A stretch of DNA of 64,000 bases. Source: Muricoccus harenae. Lineage in GTDB: Bacteria > Pseudomonadota > Alphaproteobacteria > Acetobacterales > Acetobacteraceae. The translations under genes and the position numbers were made by a program. The notes beneath the pieces are model-generated. The model saw nothing but the letters and a program-made list of their open reading frames with translations, searched no databases and had not been told where the DNA came from. Positions 51,053 to 60,785 of this stretch are shown here, piece after piece; within the stretch, counting starts at the first letter, position 1; every line of letters begins with the position of its first letter. The stretch covers positions 186,001 to 250,000 of the forward strand of contig NZ_WWDL01000001.1 of NCBI RefSeq assembly GCF_009848505.1, read 5' to 3'.

Positions 51053-51436
51053 CTCGGAGGGAGGGACCGCGGAGCGCCCCGCGCGCAGCGAGATGGCGAA
51101 GCCCACCGCCTGGGCGAGCGCGGCATCGGTGAAGGGCTTGGAGAGGATCCCGACCGGTCCGGTGATCCCAGGGCCGATCTGGTAGGGCATGGCGGTGAGA
51201 TAGATCACGGCCGCCCCCCATTTCCGCGCCAGAGCCTCGCCCAGCCGGGGGCCCGTGAGGCCGTCCCGCAGGTCCAGGTCCACCAGGGCGAGGTCGATGC
51301 CCTGCGCTGCCGCCTCCAGGGCCTTTGCAGACTCCGCGGCGGTTGCGACCACCTCATGGCCGAGCGCTTCGAGCTTGTAACTGAGGTCGAGGGCAATCAG
51401 AGCTTCGTTCTCAACGATCAGGACACGCTGCGACAT
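50990..51436 (-). CDS. Single-domain response regulator
   Basis: 148 residues from ATG 51436; the frame also has an upstream GTG at 51508. Receiver residues are present: Glu9/Asn10/Glu11 in VLIVENEAL (where Asp is more usual), phosphoacceptor Asp53 in LALVDLDLRDG, Thr81 in YLTAMPYQ and Lys100 in ILSKPFTDAA. There is no output domain; about 30 residues follow the receiver. Single-domain receivers next to HWE kinases act as modulators or phosphate sinks in stress signalling. It is transcribed toward the kinase gene and overlaps its 3' end by 63 bases, so the two mRNAs are complementary at their ends. Confidence 0.88.
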   Translation of the reverse strand: MSQRVLIVENEALIALDLSYKLEALGHEVVATAAESAKALEAAAQGIDLALVDLDLRDGLTGPRLGEALARKWGAAVIYLTAMPYQIGPGITGPVGILSKPFTDAALAQAVGFAISLRAGRSAVPPSELRLLSDAAAAVQGVRREACL

Positions 51437-51537
51437 AGACGAGGGACATCCGCTGGGAAGAACCTGGCAGAAACTGGTGGCGGAGCCGGAGGTTTCCCCG
51501 CGCGGCACGCGTTACCCTGCACCGTGTCTTCGGCGCA

Positions 51538-52221
51538 TCAGCCCGTGACGCGGTACAGGATCACCTCGCGCTCCTCCCGGTCCTCCAGCTCCCGTGTCAC
51601 CGGAACCTGGAAACGGGCGGCGGATGCCAGCCCCTCGCGCGGGACATAGGCGCGGCCCGGATCAGCCAGGATGACCTCCGCCCCTGCCGCGGCCAGCCGG
51701 CGCAGCCAGGGCATGATGTGCCGGGTCATCGGCGCCTCGTAGCAGACATCCCCGGCCAGCACCGTGTCCCAGCGGTTCGCAGTGCCCACCACGTCACCCG
51801 GTGCCTCGTCCACCCGCACGCCGTTCAGCCGCGCGTTCAGCCGCGTGGCCGCATGGGCCAGCGGGTCGATCTCCGCGGCCTCCACCGTGGCGGCGCCGGC
51901 CAGGGCGGCGGCGATGGCGGCCAGCCCGCCGCCGGCGGCGAAATCCAGCACGCGCCGTCCGGCCACGCGCGAGGGATCGTCCAGCACCCAGCGGGCAAGG
52001 GCCTGGCTGCCGGGCCAGGCGAAGGCCCAGAAGGGCGGCTCGATCCCCTGTTCCCCCAGCCATGCCTCGGTGGCCTGCCAGATGGGAGTGATCTCGGTGG
52101 CGAGATGCAGCGGGATCTCGGGCACCAGAGCGGGGCGGGCGATGGTGGTGTTCGCGGCGACGAAGGCATCCGCCGCGGCGCCGGTCCTCGGGGGAAGGCC
52201 TGGGGAAGTTGCCCCCGTCAC
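51538..52221 (-). CDS. SAM-dependent protein methyltransferase, ETF-beta lysine methyltransferase-like
   Basis: 227 residues. FWAFAWPGSQALARWVLDDP, then SAM motif I VLDFAAGGGLAAIAAAL, EIDPLAHAATRLNARLN and LAGDVCYEAPMTRHIMPWL match the PrmA-related group that includes ETF-beta lysine methyltransferase (METTL20 homologues). ILADPGRAYVPREGL near the end supports this. It would methylate lysines of electron transfer flavoprotein beta or a similar protein. No etf gene is nearby. Start ATG overlaps the ubiA stop (ATGA), so it is expressed with ubiA. Confidence 0.75.
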   Translation of the reverse strand: MTGATSPGLPPRTGAAADAFVAANTTIARPALVPEIPLHLATEITPIWQATEAWLGEQGIEPPFWAFAWPGSQALARWVLDDPSRVAGRRVLDFAAGGGLAAIAAALAGAATVEAAEIDPLAHAATRLNARLNGVRVDEAPGDVVGTANRWDTVLAGDVCYEAPMTRHIMPWLRRLAAAGAEVILADPGRAYVPREGLASAARFQVPVTRELEDREEREVILYRVTG

Positions 52222-53153
52222 AGGCGGCCCAGGAGCAGCGCCAGCGCGATCAGCAGCCCGGCATCACGGTTCGACTTGAAGAGGCGCAGGCACAGGCCCG
52301 GGTCATGGATGTCCAGCCGCCGCACCTGCCAGGCGAAATGCGCGGCCGGCAGCGCCAGCCCGGCGAGGAAAAGGGGGGCCAGTCCGGCCAGCAGCCCGGC
52401 CGCCGCCAAGAGAAGGATGACGAGCCCATAGGCGATGACGAGGAAGGGCCGCGTCCGCTCGCCGAGTGTCAGGGCGGAGGAGCGGTTGCCGACCAGCGCA
52501 TCGTCCTCCCGGTCCTGATGCGCGTAGATCGTGTCATAGGCCAGGGTCCAGAAGAACCCGGCGGCCCAGAGCAGCAGGGCAGGGGCCCCCAGCGCCCCGG
52601 TGCTGGCAGCCCAGCCCATCGGCGCCGCCCAGGTGAAGACGATGCCCAGCATGGCCTGTGGCCAGTCCGTCACCCGCTTCGCCAGCGGGTAGAGGACGAT
52701 CGGCAGCAGCGAGGCCACGCCGAGCCAGATGGCCGCCGGCGGCAGTTGCAGCAGGATCACCAGCCCGAGCAGCGACAGCCCGACCAGGAAGGCGAGGGCC
52801 TGCCGCGTGGTGACGGCGCCCGAGGCCAGGGGGCGGCCGGTGGTGCGCTCCACCTGCCGGTCCAGGTCGCGGTCCCACAGGTCGTTTACCACGCAGCCCG
52901 CGCCGCGCATCACCACGGCCCCGACCCCGAACAGCAGCACCAGCCACAGCCCCCGCCCCCAGGAGGGCGCCACGGCGGCGAAGGCCCAGAGGCCGGGAAG
53001 GAAGAGCAGCCAGGAGCCGATCGGCCGGTCCAGCCGCATCAGCAGCGCATAGGGGAGCAGCGCGGGCGGCAGCCAGCCGGAGAGGCCTTCTCGGCGAATA
53101 TCGGTGTAAGGAGCCACGGCCTTCCTGTCCGACGGATCATCGCCCGTGTCCAT
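52218..53153 (-). CDS. ubiA: 4-hydroxybenzoate polyprenyltransferase
   Basis: 311 residues from ATG 53153 (a GTG at 53120 or the frame start at 53198 are alternatives). The first Asp-rich motif NDLWDRDLDRQVERTTGRP and the second DTIYAHQDREDDALVGNRS are the Mg-prenyl-diphosphate sites; eight or so hydrophobic helices follow (WLLFLPGLWAFAAV, LWLVLLFGVGAVVM, ALAFLVGLSLLGLVILL). It attaches the polyprenyl tail to 4-hydroxybenzoate in ubiquinone synthesis at the inner membrane. Its start lies inside the 5' end of the divergent rsmE. The methyltransferase downstream is coupled by ATGA. Confidence 0.94.
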   Translation of the reverse strand: MDTGDDPSDRKAVAPYTDIRREGLSGWLPPALLPYALLMRLDRPIGSWLLFLPGLWAFAAVAPSWGRGLWLVLLFGVGAVVMRGAGCVVNDLWDRDLDRQVERTTGRPLASGAVTTRQALAFLVGLSLLGLVILLQLPPAAIWLGVASLLPIVLYPLAKRVTDWPQAMLGIVFTWAAPMGWAASTGALGAPALLLWAAGFFWTLAYDTIYAHQDREDDALVGNRSSALTLGERTRPFLVIAYGLVILLLAAAGLLAGLAPLFLAGLALPAAHFAWQVRRLDIHDPGLCLRLFKSNRDAGLLIALALLLGRL

Positions 53154-53904
53154 CCCGCGCCTCTTTACAGACCACGACCTCCGCGAAGCGACCGCCATCC
53201 CCGCCGCCCCGGGCCAGGGCCGCTATCTCGGCGCGGTGATGCGGAAGAAGGAGGGGGACGCCGTCACCCTGTTCAACGGGCGCGACGGGGAGTGGCGCGG
53301 GCGCATCACCTCCATCCGCAAGGACGAAGCGGCCCTGGTGCCCGAAGCCCTGCTCCGCCCCCAGCCACCCGCGGGCGGCCCCATCCTGCTGGTCGCCGCC
53401 CTGAAGCGGGAAGCGATGGAATGGGTGGTGGAGAAGGCGACCGAGCTGGGTGCCCGCGCCATCCGCCCGGTGCTCACGACCCGTGCCGTGCCGGACCGGG
53501 TGAACCGTGCCCGCCTCTCCCTCATCGCCCGTGAGGCCGCCGAGCAATGCGAGAGGCTGGACGTGCCGGAACTGGCCGAGGCCATGCCGCTCTACGCCGC
53601 GCTGGACGGCTGGAACGCCGCCACCCCCCTCATCGTGGCTGCCGAGCGGCGCGGGGCCGCCCCGCTCGCCGCCCGCCTGGAGGCCGACCCGCCCGGCCCG
53701 ATGCCGGCCCTGCTGGTCGGTCCGGAGGGAGGCTTCACGGGACCGGAACTTGACGCCCTGGCACGGTATCCCTTTGTTGCGATGGCTGGCCTCGGCCCTC
53801 GAATCCTGCGGGCGGAGACGGCGGCGGTTTCGGCCCTGGCGGTGGTCCAGGCGATCCGCGGCGACTGGGCCCACCACAGCCCAACAAACGGAATGGGCGA
53901 GTAG
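53146..53904 (+). CDS. rsmE: 16S rRNA (uracil(1498)-N3)-methyltransferase
   Basis: 252 residues from GTG 53146, giving the family start (V/M)SIPRLFTDHDL. The SPOUT knot is visible in LLVGPEGGFTGPELDAL and GLGPRILRAETAAVSALAVVQA; ALKREAMEWVVEKATELGARAIRPVLTTRAV is also diagnostic. It methylates U1498 of 16S rRNA in the 30S subunit. The start region overlaps the ubiA start by eight bases on the opposite strand. gshA begins seven bases after its stop, so they are likely cotranscribed, an arrangement found in other alphaproteobacteria. Confidence 0.95.
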   Translation: MSIPRLFTDHDLREATAIPAAPGQGRYLGAVMRKKEGDAVTLFNGRDGEWRGRITSIRKDEAALVPEALLRPQPPAGGPILLVAALKREAMEWVVEKATELGARAIRPVLTTRAVPDRVNRARLSLIAREAAEQCERLDVPELAEAMPLYAALDGWNAATPLIVAAERRGAAPLAARLEADPPGPMPALLVGPEGGFTGPELDALARYPFVAMAGLGPRILRAETAAVSALAVVQAIRGDWAHHSPTNGMGE

Positions 53905-53911
53905 CAACAGC

Positions 53912-55255
53912 ATGTCGAATCCTGGCGAGGCCGATCTCACGCCGATCCACTCCGTGCGTGACCTCGCCGGCTGGTTCGCGGCCGGCAGCAAGCCGCGGGA
54001 CCAATGGCGGGTCGGCACCGAGCACGAGAAGATCGGCTTCCGCCGCGAGGGCCACACCCCACCCCCCTATGAGCCCGCCGGCATCGCGGCTCTGCTGGAG
54101 GGGCTGACGGCGAAGGGCTGGGAGCGGATCGAGGACACCGGCAAGCTGATCGGGCTGAAGCGTGGCGCGGCGAGCGTCAGCCTGGAGCCCGGCGGCCAGT
54201 TCGAGCTGTCCGGTGCCCCCGTCGCCACGATCGGCGAGACCGAGGCGGAGCTGGACGACCACCTGCGCGACCTGCGCGAGGTGGCGGAGCCGCTGGGCAT
54301 CGGCTTCGCGGGGCTGGGCTTCCACCCGATGGCGACGCGGGAGGCCATGCCCTGGATGCCCAAGACCCGCTACGCCATCATGCGGAACTACATGCCGCGC
54401 GTGGGCGACATGGGCCTCGACATGATGCTGCGCACGGCGACGGTGCAGGCCAATCTCGACTTCGGCGACGAGGCGGACATGGTGGAGAAGCTCCGCATCT
54501 CCCTCGCCTTGCAGCCCCTTGCGACGGCCCTTTTCGCCAACTCGCCCTTCCGCGAGGGCGAGGCCACGGAATACCGCACCCTGCGCGGCCTGGTCTGGAC
54601 CCGCACCGACCCGGACCGCACCGGCATTCCCGCCGTGGCCTTCGAGGATGGCTTCGGCTTCGAGCGCTTCTCCGACTGGGTGCTCGACGTGCCGATGTAT
54701 TTCGTCATGCGCGAAGGCCGCTTCGTGGATGCGACGGGCACCACCTTCCGCGACTTCATGGCCAATGGCCTGCCGAGCGATGCCTCCATTCGCGCCACCA
54801 TGGGCGACTGGGCGGACCATGTGACGACGGTCTTCACCGATGTCCGTCTCAAGCGCTTCCTGGAGATGCGCGGGGCGGATATGGGATCGGCCGCCATGGT
54901 CACGGCGCTGCCCGCCTTCTGGGTCGGGCTGCTCTATGACGATGCGGCGCAGAAGGCCGCGGCCAGCCTCGTGCGCGGCTGGTCCGTGGCCCAGTTGCAG
55001 GCACTGCGCGCCGACGTGCCGAGGCGGGCGCTGGATACGATGATCGGCGGCGTGCCGCTGCATGAGGTAGCGCGGGACGTGCTCGCCATTGCCCGCGACG
55101 GGCTGAGCGCACGGGGCCATGGCGAGGAACGCTTCCTCGCGCCGCTGGAGCGCATTGCCGCCAGCGGCGAAACCCAGGCCGACCACTGGCTGCGCCGCAA
55201 CGCCGAGGAATGGGCCGGCGACGTGTCGCGCGTATTCGGCGAGGCGGAGCTGTGA
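53912..55255 (+). CDS. gshA: Glutamate-cysteine ligase, plant/alphaproteobacterial type
   Basis: 447 residues from ATG 53912. WRVGTEHEKIGFRR at the start, SLEPGGQFELSGAP, GLGFHPMATREAMPWMPKTRY, RTATVQANLDFGDEADM and ANSPFREG are GCS2-type motifs of the class shared by plants and alphaproteobacteria. It joins glutamate and cysteine with ATP, the first step of glutathione synthesis. The gene follows rsmE directly and ends 14 bases before the stop of the convergent chemoreceptor gene. No gshB in the window. Confidence 0.95.
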   Translation: MSNPGEADLTPIHSVRDLAGWFAAGSKPRDQWRVGTEHEKIGFRREGHTPPPYEPAGIAALLEGLTAKGWERIEDTGKLIGLKRGAASVSLEPGGQFELSGAPVATIGETEAELDDHLRDLREVAEPLGIGFAGLGFHPMATREAMPWMPKTRYAIMRNYMPRVGDMGLDMMLRTATVQANLDFGDEADMVEKLRISLALQPLATALFANSPFREGEATEYRTLRGLVWTRTDPDRTGIPAVAFEDGFGFERFSDWVLDVPMYFVMREGRFVDATGTTFRDFMANGLPSDASIRATMGDWADHVTTVFTDVRLKRFLEMRGADMGSAAMVTALPAFWVGLLYDDAAQKAAASLVRGWSVAQLQALRADVPRRALDTMIGGVPLHEVARDVLAIARDGLSARGHGEERFLAPLERIAASGETQADHWLRRNAEEWAGDVSRVFGEAEL

Positions 55256-55269
55256 TCGCCGCCTGAGCT

Positions 55270-56880
55270 TCAGCCGGGAGGGCCCGCGCTCTCCCGGTTC
55301 TCCGCCGCCACGCTTTCCACCGCGCTTCGAGTCTCATCCGCGAGGCGCGAGAGGTCGATCATCGTCACGGTGATCTCCTCGGCCGAGGTGGCGTTGGACT
55401 GGCCGATCTGCGTCAGCACCTGCACGCGCTCGGCAATGCTGGAGACGGTGGCCTCCTGCTGCTCCATGGCGATGGCCGTGGCGCCGGAGAGCCGCGCGCT
55501 TTCCCCCACCACCCGCTCCAGCTCGTCCATGTCCGTGCCGACGGCGGCAGCGCTTTGCCGCCCCTCCCGCGCGCGGATGCCGGCCTGGACCACGACATCG
55601 GCGATCTCCTGCGCCAGTGCCTCGGTGTTCGCCGCCAGCATGCGCACCTCCTCGGCCACCACCGCCAGGCCGCGGCCATGCTCGCCAGCGCGTGCGGCCT
55701 CGATCGCGGCGTTGATGGCCAGGATGTTCGTCTGGGTCGCGACCTTGCCGATGGTGCCGGCGATGCGCGTCACCCGTTCCGTATCCTCGCCCACCGCATC
55801 CACCACCTCCAGCAGCGTCCCGATCCGGCGCAGGCTTTCGGCCAGCAACCGGCGCGCGGCCTTGGTCTGCTCATGCGAATCCAGGGTGATGCGGCCAACC
55901 TCGCGCACGGCCTCGCTGCTCTGCTCCAGCGCCTCGCCCAGGTGCCGCAGCTCGGCCAGCTGCGTCATCGCGCCGTCGGAGATCTGGCCGATGGCGTGGG
56001 AGGCCTGGGTGGTGGCGATGGCGGTGCGCCGCGCCCCGTCCAGCGCCTGCTCGCCGAGGCGCTGCGTGGTGCGCAGGTTCTCGCGGAAGACCAGCAGGGC
56101 GCGCGCCATCTCGCCCACCTGGTCGCGGCGATCCGTGCAGGGCACCTCGGCCTCCGCCTGGCCATGCGCCAGCCGCTCCATCGCCCCCGCCACGGCGCCC
56201 AGCGGCCGCGCGGTGAGCCGCACCAGCACCAGCCAGGTCAGCAGCAGCCCCAGCAGGCCGAGCGCGAGGCCCGCCATGTTCACCCAGCGCCCCTGGTCGG
56301 ACAGGCGGCCTGCCTCGGCGAGGTTCTGCGCCGTGTCCTCCCGCACCAATCGCCGCGCCTCGCCGACGAGGCTGTTGAAGGTGACGGCGCGCACCCGCCA
56401 GGCATCGTTCAGCGCGCCGTAGCGGTCCCGCTGGTCGGCGGCGAAGGCCTGCTGCATTTCCTGCCCCAGGGCCGGCATGCGCCCGATCATGTCCCGCGTG
56501 ATGCTGACGAGGACCGGATCCAGCCGCGGCCCGATCCGCGCCAGCAGCGCATCGTGATAGCCGACCAGCAGCTCGACCTGCCGCGTCACCCGCCGCGCCG
56601 CGACGCCCGGCCGCACCTCGCCGAGGATGACGTTGGTCAGGAAGCCGCTGAAGGAGAAGAGGCTGGTGGCGAAGTCGTCCACCGCCTCGGTCTGGCCGCG
56701 CTGGTGCACGCCCAGCTCGCCGATGATGCCCGACTGGCGCGCGCCGATCAGCGCGGAGCCACCGGCGAGCACGCCGAGCACCAGCAGCATCAGCAGCACG
56801 ATTCCGGCGGCACGGGTGCCGATCCGGCCGGTCCATTCGCCCAGGCGGCCGCGCCGCACCGTTCCGGTCTGCGGGGCCAT
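55270..56880 (-). CDS. Methyl-accepting chemotaxis protein
   Basis: 536 residues from ATG 56880; an ATG at 56904 would overlap the upstream gene by 11 bases. Order: short basic N-terminus, helix [20 protein letters not shown], helical periplasmic sensor of roughly 170 residues, helix [26 protein letters not shown] ([18 protein letters not shown]), then the signalling coiled coil with [20 protein letters not shown] and [15 protein letters not shown]. It signals to CheA/CheW, none of which is encoded here. Directly downstream of a DctP-type binding protein, so it may sense that protein's ligand-bound form. Confidence 0.9.
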   Translation of the reverse strand: MAPQTGTVRRGRLGEWTGRIGTRAAGIVLLMLLVLGVLAGGSALIGARQSGIIGELGVHQRGQTEAVDDFATSLFSFSGFLTNVILGEVRPGVAARRVTRQVELLVGYHDALLARIGPRLDPVLVSITRDMIGRMPALGQEMQQAFAADQRDRYGALNDAWRVRAVTFNSLVGEARRLVREDTAQNLAEAGRLSDQGRWVNMAGLALGLLGLLLTWLVLVRLTARPLGAVAGAMERLAHGQAEAEVPCTDRRDQVGEMARALLVFRENLRTTQRLGEQALDGARRTAIATTQASHAIGQISDGAMTQLAELRHLGEALEQSSEAVREVGRITLDSHEQTKAARRLLAESLRRIGTLLEVVDAVGEDTERVTRIAGTIGKVATQTNILAINAAIEAARAGEHGRGLAVVAEEVRMLAANTEALAQEIADVVVQAGIRAREGRQSAAAVGTDMDELERVVGESARLSGATAIAMEQQEATVSSIAERVQVLTQIGQSNATSAEEITVTMIDLSRLADETRSAVESVAAENRESAGPPG

Positions 56881-56893
56881 GCCCTCCGCCACC

Positions 56894-57973
56894 TCAGCGC
56901 GCATGGGCCTGGATGCCGAGGGAGGGGGCGAGGGTGCGGTTCCAGGCATCGGCGCAATCGGGCCCGCAGCGGTCGATCCAGCGGGGCAGCACCATCCAGA
57001 CGAGCAGGCCACGGCGGCGGGCATCGTCCTCCGGCGACATCGGCACGATCGTCACCTTGCCCTGCGGGCCGCCCGGGCAGGCGGGGCGCCCGGCGGCGCA
57101 TTGGATCCCATCCACCGTCTCCTGCTCCACGCCGCTCCAGATGGCGCCCTCCAACTCGGCCAGGCCGCGCCGCATGCCGCTGCGGACATCCTCCGGCAGG
57201 GCGTTCCAGGCCGCGCGGTTGGCGCCGAACATCGAGACGCCCCAGCTCAGCGCCATGTCCTGCACATGCGTCGCCACCTCCTGCAGCCCGATGGCATTGC
57301 CCGACAGCGCGCCGGTCACGGCGCATTCCACCGATCCGTCGCGCATCGCCGGGACGATTCCGGCGAAGGGAATGACCACCGGCGTGGCGCCCAGCGCCTC
57401 GAACACTTCCATCTGACCGACGGAGGAGGTGCGGATGCGGCGCCCCGCGAGATCCGCCAGTCCCGCGAAGGGGCGGCGGCACCAGGTGACCTGCGCGGGA
57501 TAGGTGTAGATGGACAGCAATTCGATGCCGTAGCGCTCCTGCAGGATGCGCTGGAGATGCGGCCGGTACAGCCGCACCGTCTCGCGCAACGTGGCGAGAT
57601 CCGGATTCTGCAGGGGCAGGTCGAGCGCCTGGAACTCCGGTTCGTCCACTGCCGCGAGGGCGAGCAGCACGGTGCCGAAGGGCACGGTGCCGGCACCGAT
57701 GAGCTGCAGCATTTCCGCGGCCCGGAAGCCGGAGCGGTCGGAGGGAACGATCTCGGCCGTCGCGCGTCCGTTCGTCAGCGCCGGAAGGCGGTTGCGCCAG
57801 AACGGCTCCTCATGGCGGACATATTGGGAGACATTCGCGAGCCCGCCGACGATCCGCAGGTGGATGGGCTCCTCCGCGACCGACATGGTGGGAAGGGCTA
57901 GCATCGCCATGGCCGCCAGGCGCAGCGCGGCACCGTATTGTTTGAGCGCGTGGCAAAGAAGTCGGCCGGGCAT
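56894..57973 (-). CDS. DctP-type periplasmic solute-binding protein without TRAP permease
   Basis: 359 residues from ATG 57973 ([14 protein letters not shown]...); the N-terminus to about 31 ([11 protein letters not shown]) is a signal peptide. [42 protein letters not shown], the ligand-binding region [32 protein letters not shown] and [22 protein letters not shown] match TRAP DctP receptors. The C-terminal part has an extra cysteine-containing segment ([23 protein letters not shown]) likely forming disulfides. There are no dctQ/dctM genes beside it; instead it precedes a chemoreceptor gene by about 13 bases. Ligand unknown, probably a small carboxylate. Confidence 0.85.
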   Translation of the reverse strand: MPGRLLCHALKQYGAALRLAAMAMLALPTMSVAEEPIHLRIVGGLANVSQYVRHEEPFWRNRLPALTNGRATAEIVPSDRSGFRAAEMLQLIGAGTVPFGTVLLALAAVDEPEFQALDLPLQNPDLATLRETVRLYRPHLQRILQERYGIELLSIYTYPAQVTWCRRPFAGLADLAGRRIRTSSVGQMEVFEALGATPVVIPFAGIVPAMRDGSVECAVTGALSGNAIGLQEVATHVQDMALSWGVSMFGANRAAWNALPEDVRSGMRRGLAELEGAIWSGVEQETVDGIQCAAGRPACPGGPQGKVTIVPMSPEDDARRRGLLVWMVLPRWIDRCGPDCADAWNRTLAPSLGIQAHAR

Positions 57974-58171
57974 CGGGTGTCCTAATCGCGTGCCGGCCGC
58001 CACCCGGATCGACGGAGTATCGCCAGCCGGTCGGGAATCGCCGATGCGGCCAGACCGGCCCGGCAACATATCCCGCCAAGATCGCAGCCGGCCAGGGGCT
58101 ATTCCCCTGCAGCGACGCCGCACCGGGAGGGCTGGCGCGATGTTCCGCTACTTCGAACCCGCCAGCGGTTT
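57974..58171. other. Intergenic region upstream of the binding-protein gene
   Basis: About 200 bases between the DctP-type gene and the GNAT stop. I see no gene, RNA or clear terminator; it presumably holds the promoter of the DctP-chemoreceptor pair. CCAGGGGCTATTCCCCTG (58093-58110) can form a small hairpin. Confidence 0.4.
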
Positions 58172-58624
58172 TCAGGGCGATAGGCTGCGCGCCATGTAGA
58201 CGCGGCGCAGGCCATTCTCTTCCCGCCGCTCCGTCTCGACGAAACCGGCCTTCGCGTAGATTACGCGGTTCCGTTCCATGCGCTCATTGGTCAGCAGCCG
58301 GAGCTCGCGCAGCCCGCGGCGGCGTGCCTCCTCCTCCGCGAAGGCGAGCAGCGCGCGCCCGGTGCCGCTGCCATGCAGCGTCGGCTCCACGGCCAGGTTA
58401 TCGATCCACAGATGGTCCCCGCGGTCCTCGAGCACCGCCAGGGCGACGATGGCGCCGTCCCGTTCCAGCACATAGGCCTGGGCATGCGCGACGCGCAGCG
58501 CGAAGTCGTCGTCCATCGGCGCCGGGCGGCGGCCGAGCAGCGGGACGTATTGGACATAGGCCTGCTGCACCAGCGCGGCGATGGCCTCGGCCTCTTCGGG
58601 CCGCGCGAGGCGGAGGGCACTCAT
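58172..58624 (-). CDS. GNAT family N-acetyltransferase
   Basis: 150 residues from ATG 58624, which overlaps the TauE/SafE stop (ATGA). LRLARPEEAEAIAALVQQAY starts the fold; LWIDNLAVEPTLHGSGTGRALLAFAEEEARRRGL is the acetyl-CoA-binding signature (H-G-x-G-x-G/A-like), and NERMERNRVIYAKAGFVETERREENGLRRVYMAR the C-terminal strand. It transfers an acetyl group to an amine; the target is unknown. Last gene of the ctaA-tldD run. Confidence 0.88.
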   Translation of the reverse strand: MSALRLARPEEAEAIAALVQQAYVQYVPLLGRRPAPMDDDFALRVAHAQAYVLERDGAIVALAVLEDRGDHLWIDNLAVEPTLHGSGTGRALLAFAEEEARRRGLRELRLLTNERMERNRVIYAKAGFVETERREENGLRRVYMARSLSP

Positions 58625-59331
58625 CCTGCCATCACCAGCGCGATGCCGCCAGCCGCCGAGATCGCCAGGATCGCCCAGCGCGGCCGCGGCCCCTGCAGCC
58701 AGCGCCGTGCCGGGCCGGACAGCGCCGCCCCCAGGGCGATGCCAGGCAGCAGCACCAGGGCCAACCACAGCTCCGCCCAGCCCAGCCGTCCGGCCGGGAT
58801 CGCCGTGATCAGCAGGGTGATATAGGCGAGCAGCCAGAACAGCCCGAGGAAGCCGCGCACCGCCTGGGCCGGCAGATGCGAGACGGCCAGACCCATCAGT
58901 GGACCATGCACGCCGGAAAACCCTCCCATCACGCCCGAGACCAGCGCCGCGCCGGCCAGCATGGGCGGAGTCGCCCGCAGCCGCGGCATCGCGACCGCCA
59001 GTCCCACCGCCAGCAGCACCACGATGCCATAACCTTGCCGCGTCGCAAGCTCGGGCCGGTAGACGGCCAGTGCCATCCCCGCTGCCGTGCCGGCTGCGAC
59101 GCCCAGCACCGCCGGGCGCAACAGCCCCGGCGGCACAGCGCCCGCATCCGCACGCCACTGCCCGAAGAGCAGCAGCAGCGCCGAGAGGATGAAGGGCACC
59201 GGCACCAGCCGGGGATCGATGAGGAGCAGCATCGGCACGCCCACGAGACTCATCCCGATCCCCGCCGCCAATTGCACGATGGTGGCGAGCCCGATCGCCA
59301 GGTTGACCAGTAGGAGCTCCCCGATCCCCAC
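58621..59331 (-). CDS. TauE/SafE family membrane exporter
   Basis: 236 residues from GTG 59331, five bases after the tldD stop. Seven to eight hydrophobic segments are seen (LLLVNLAIGLATIVQLAAGIG, FILSALLLLFG, GIVVLLAVGLAVAM, GFLGLFWLLAYITLLITAI, LAISAAGGIALVMAG). The paired glycine-rich AAGIGMSLVGVPMLLLI and SGVMGGFSGVHGPLMGL repeats are typical of the TauE/SafE family, which exports sulfite or organosulfur anions. The substrate here is unknown. Coupled to the GNAT gene by ATGA. Confidence 0.85.
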   Translation of the reverse strand: MGIGELLLVNLAIGLATIVQLAAGIGMSLVGVPMLLLIDPRLVPVPFILSALLLLFGQWRADAGAVPPGLLRPAVLGVAAGTAAGMALAVYRPELATRQGYGIVVLLAVGLAVAMPRLRATPPMLAGAALVSGVMGGFSGVHGPLMGLAVSHLPAQAVRGFLGLFWLLAYITLLITAIPAGRLGWAELWLALVLLPGIALGAALSGPARRWLQGPRPRWAILAISAAGGIALVMAG

Positions 59332-59336
59332 CAGCG

Positions 59337-60781
<1,445 letters not shown>

Positions 60782-60785
<4 letters not shown>

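Noticed and set aside
57974-58171. Possible small gene upstream of the DctP-type gene
   Set aside because: The open extension of the DctP frame to 58123 is Arg/Gly-rich and lacks a signal peptide; the start at 57973 gives a proper export signal.
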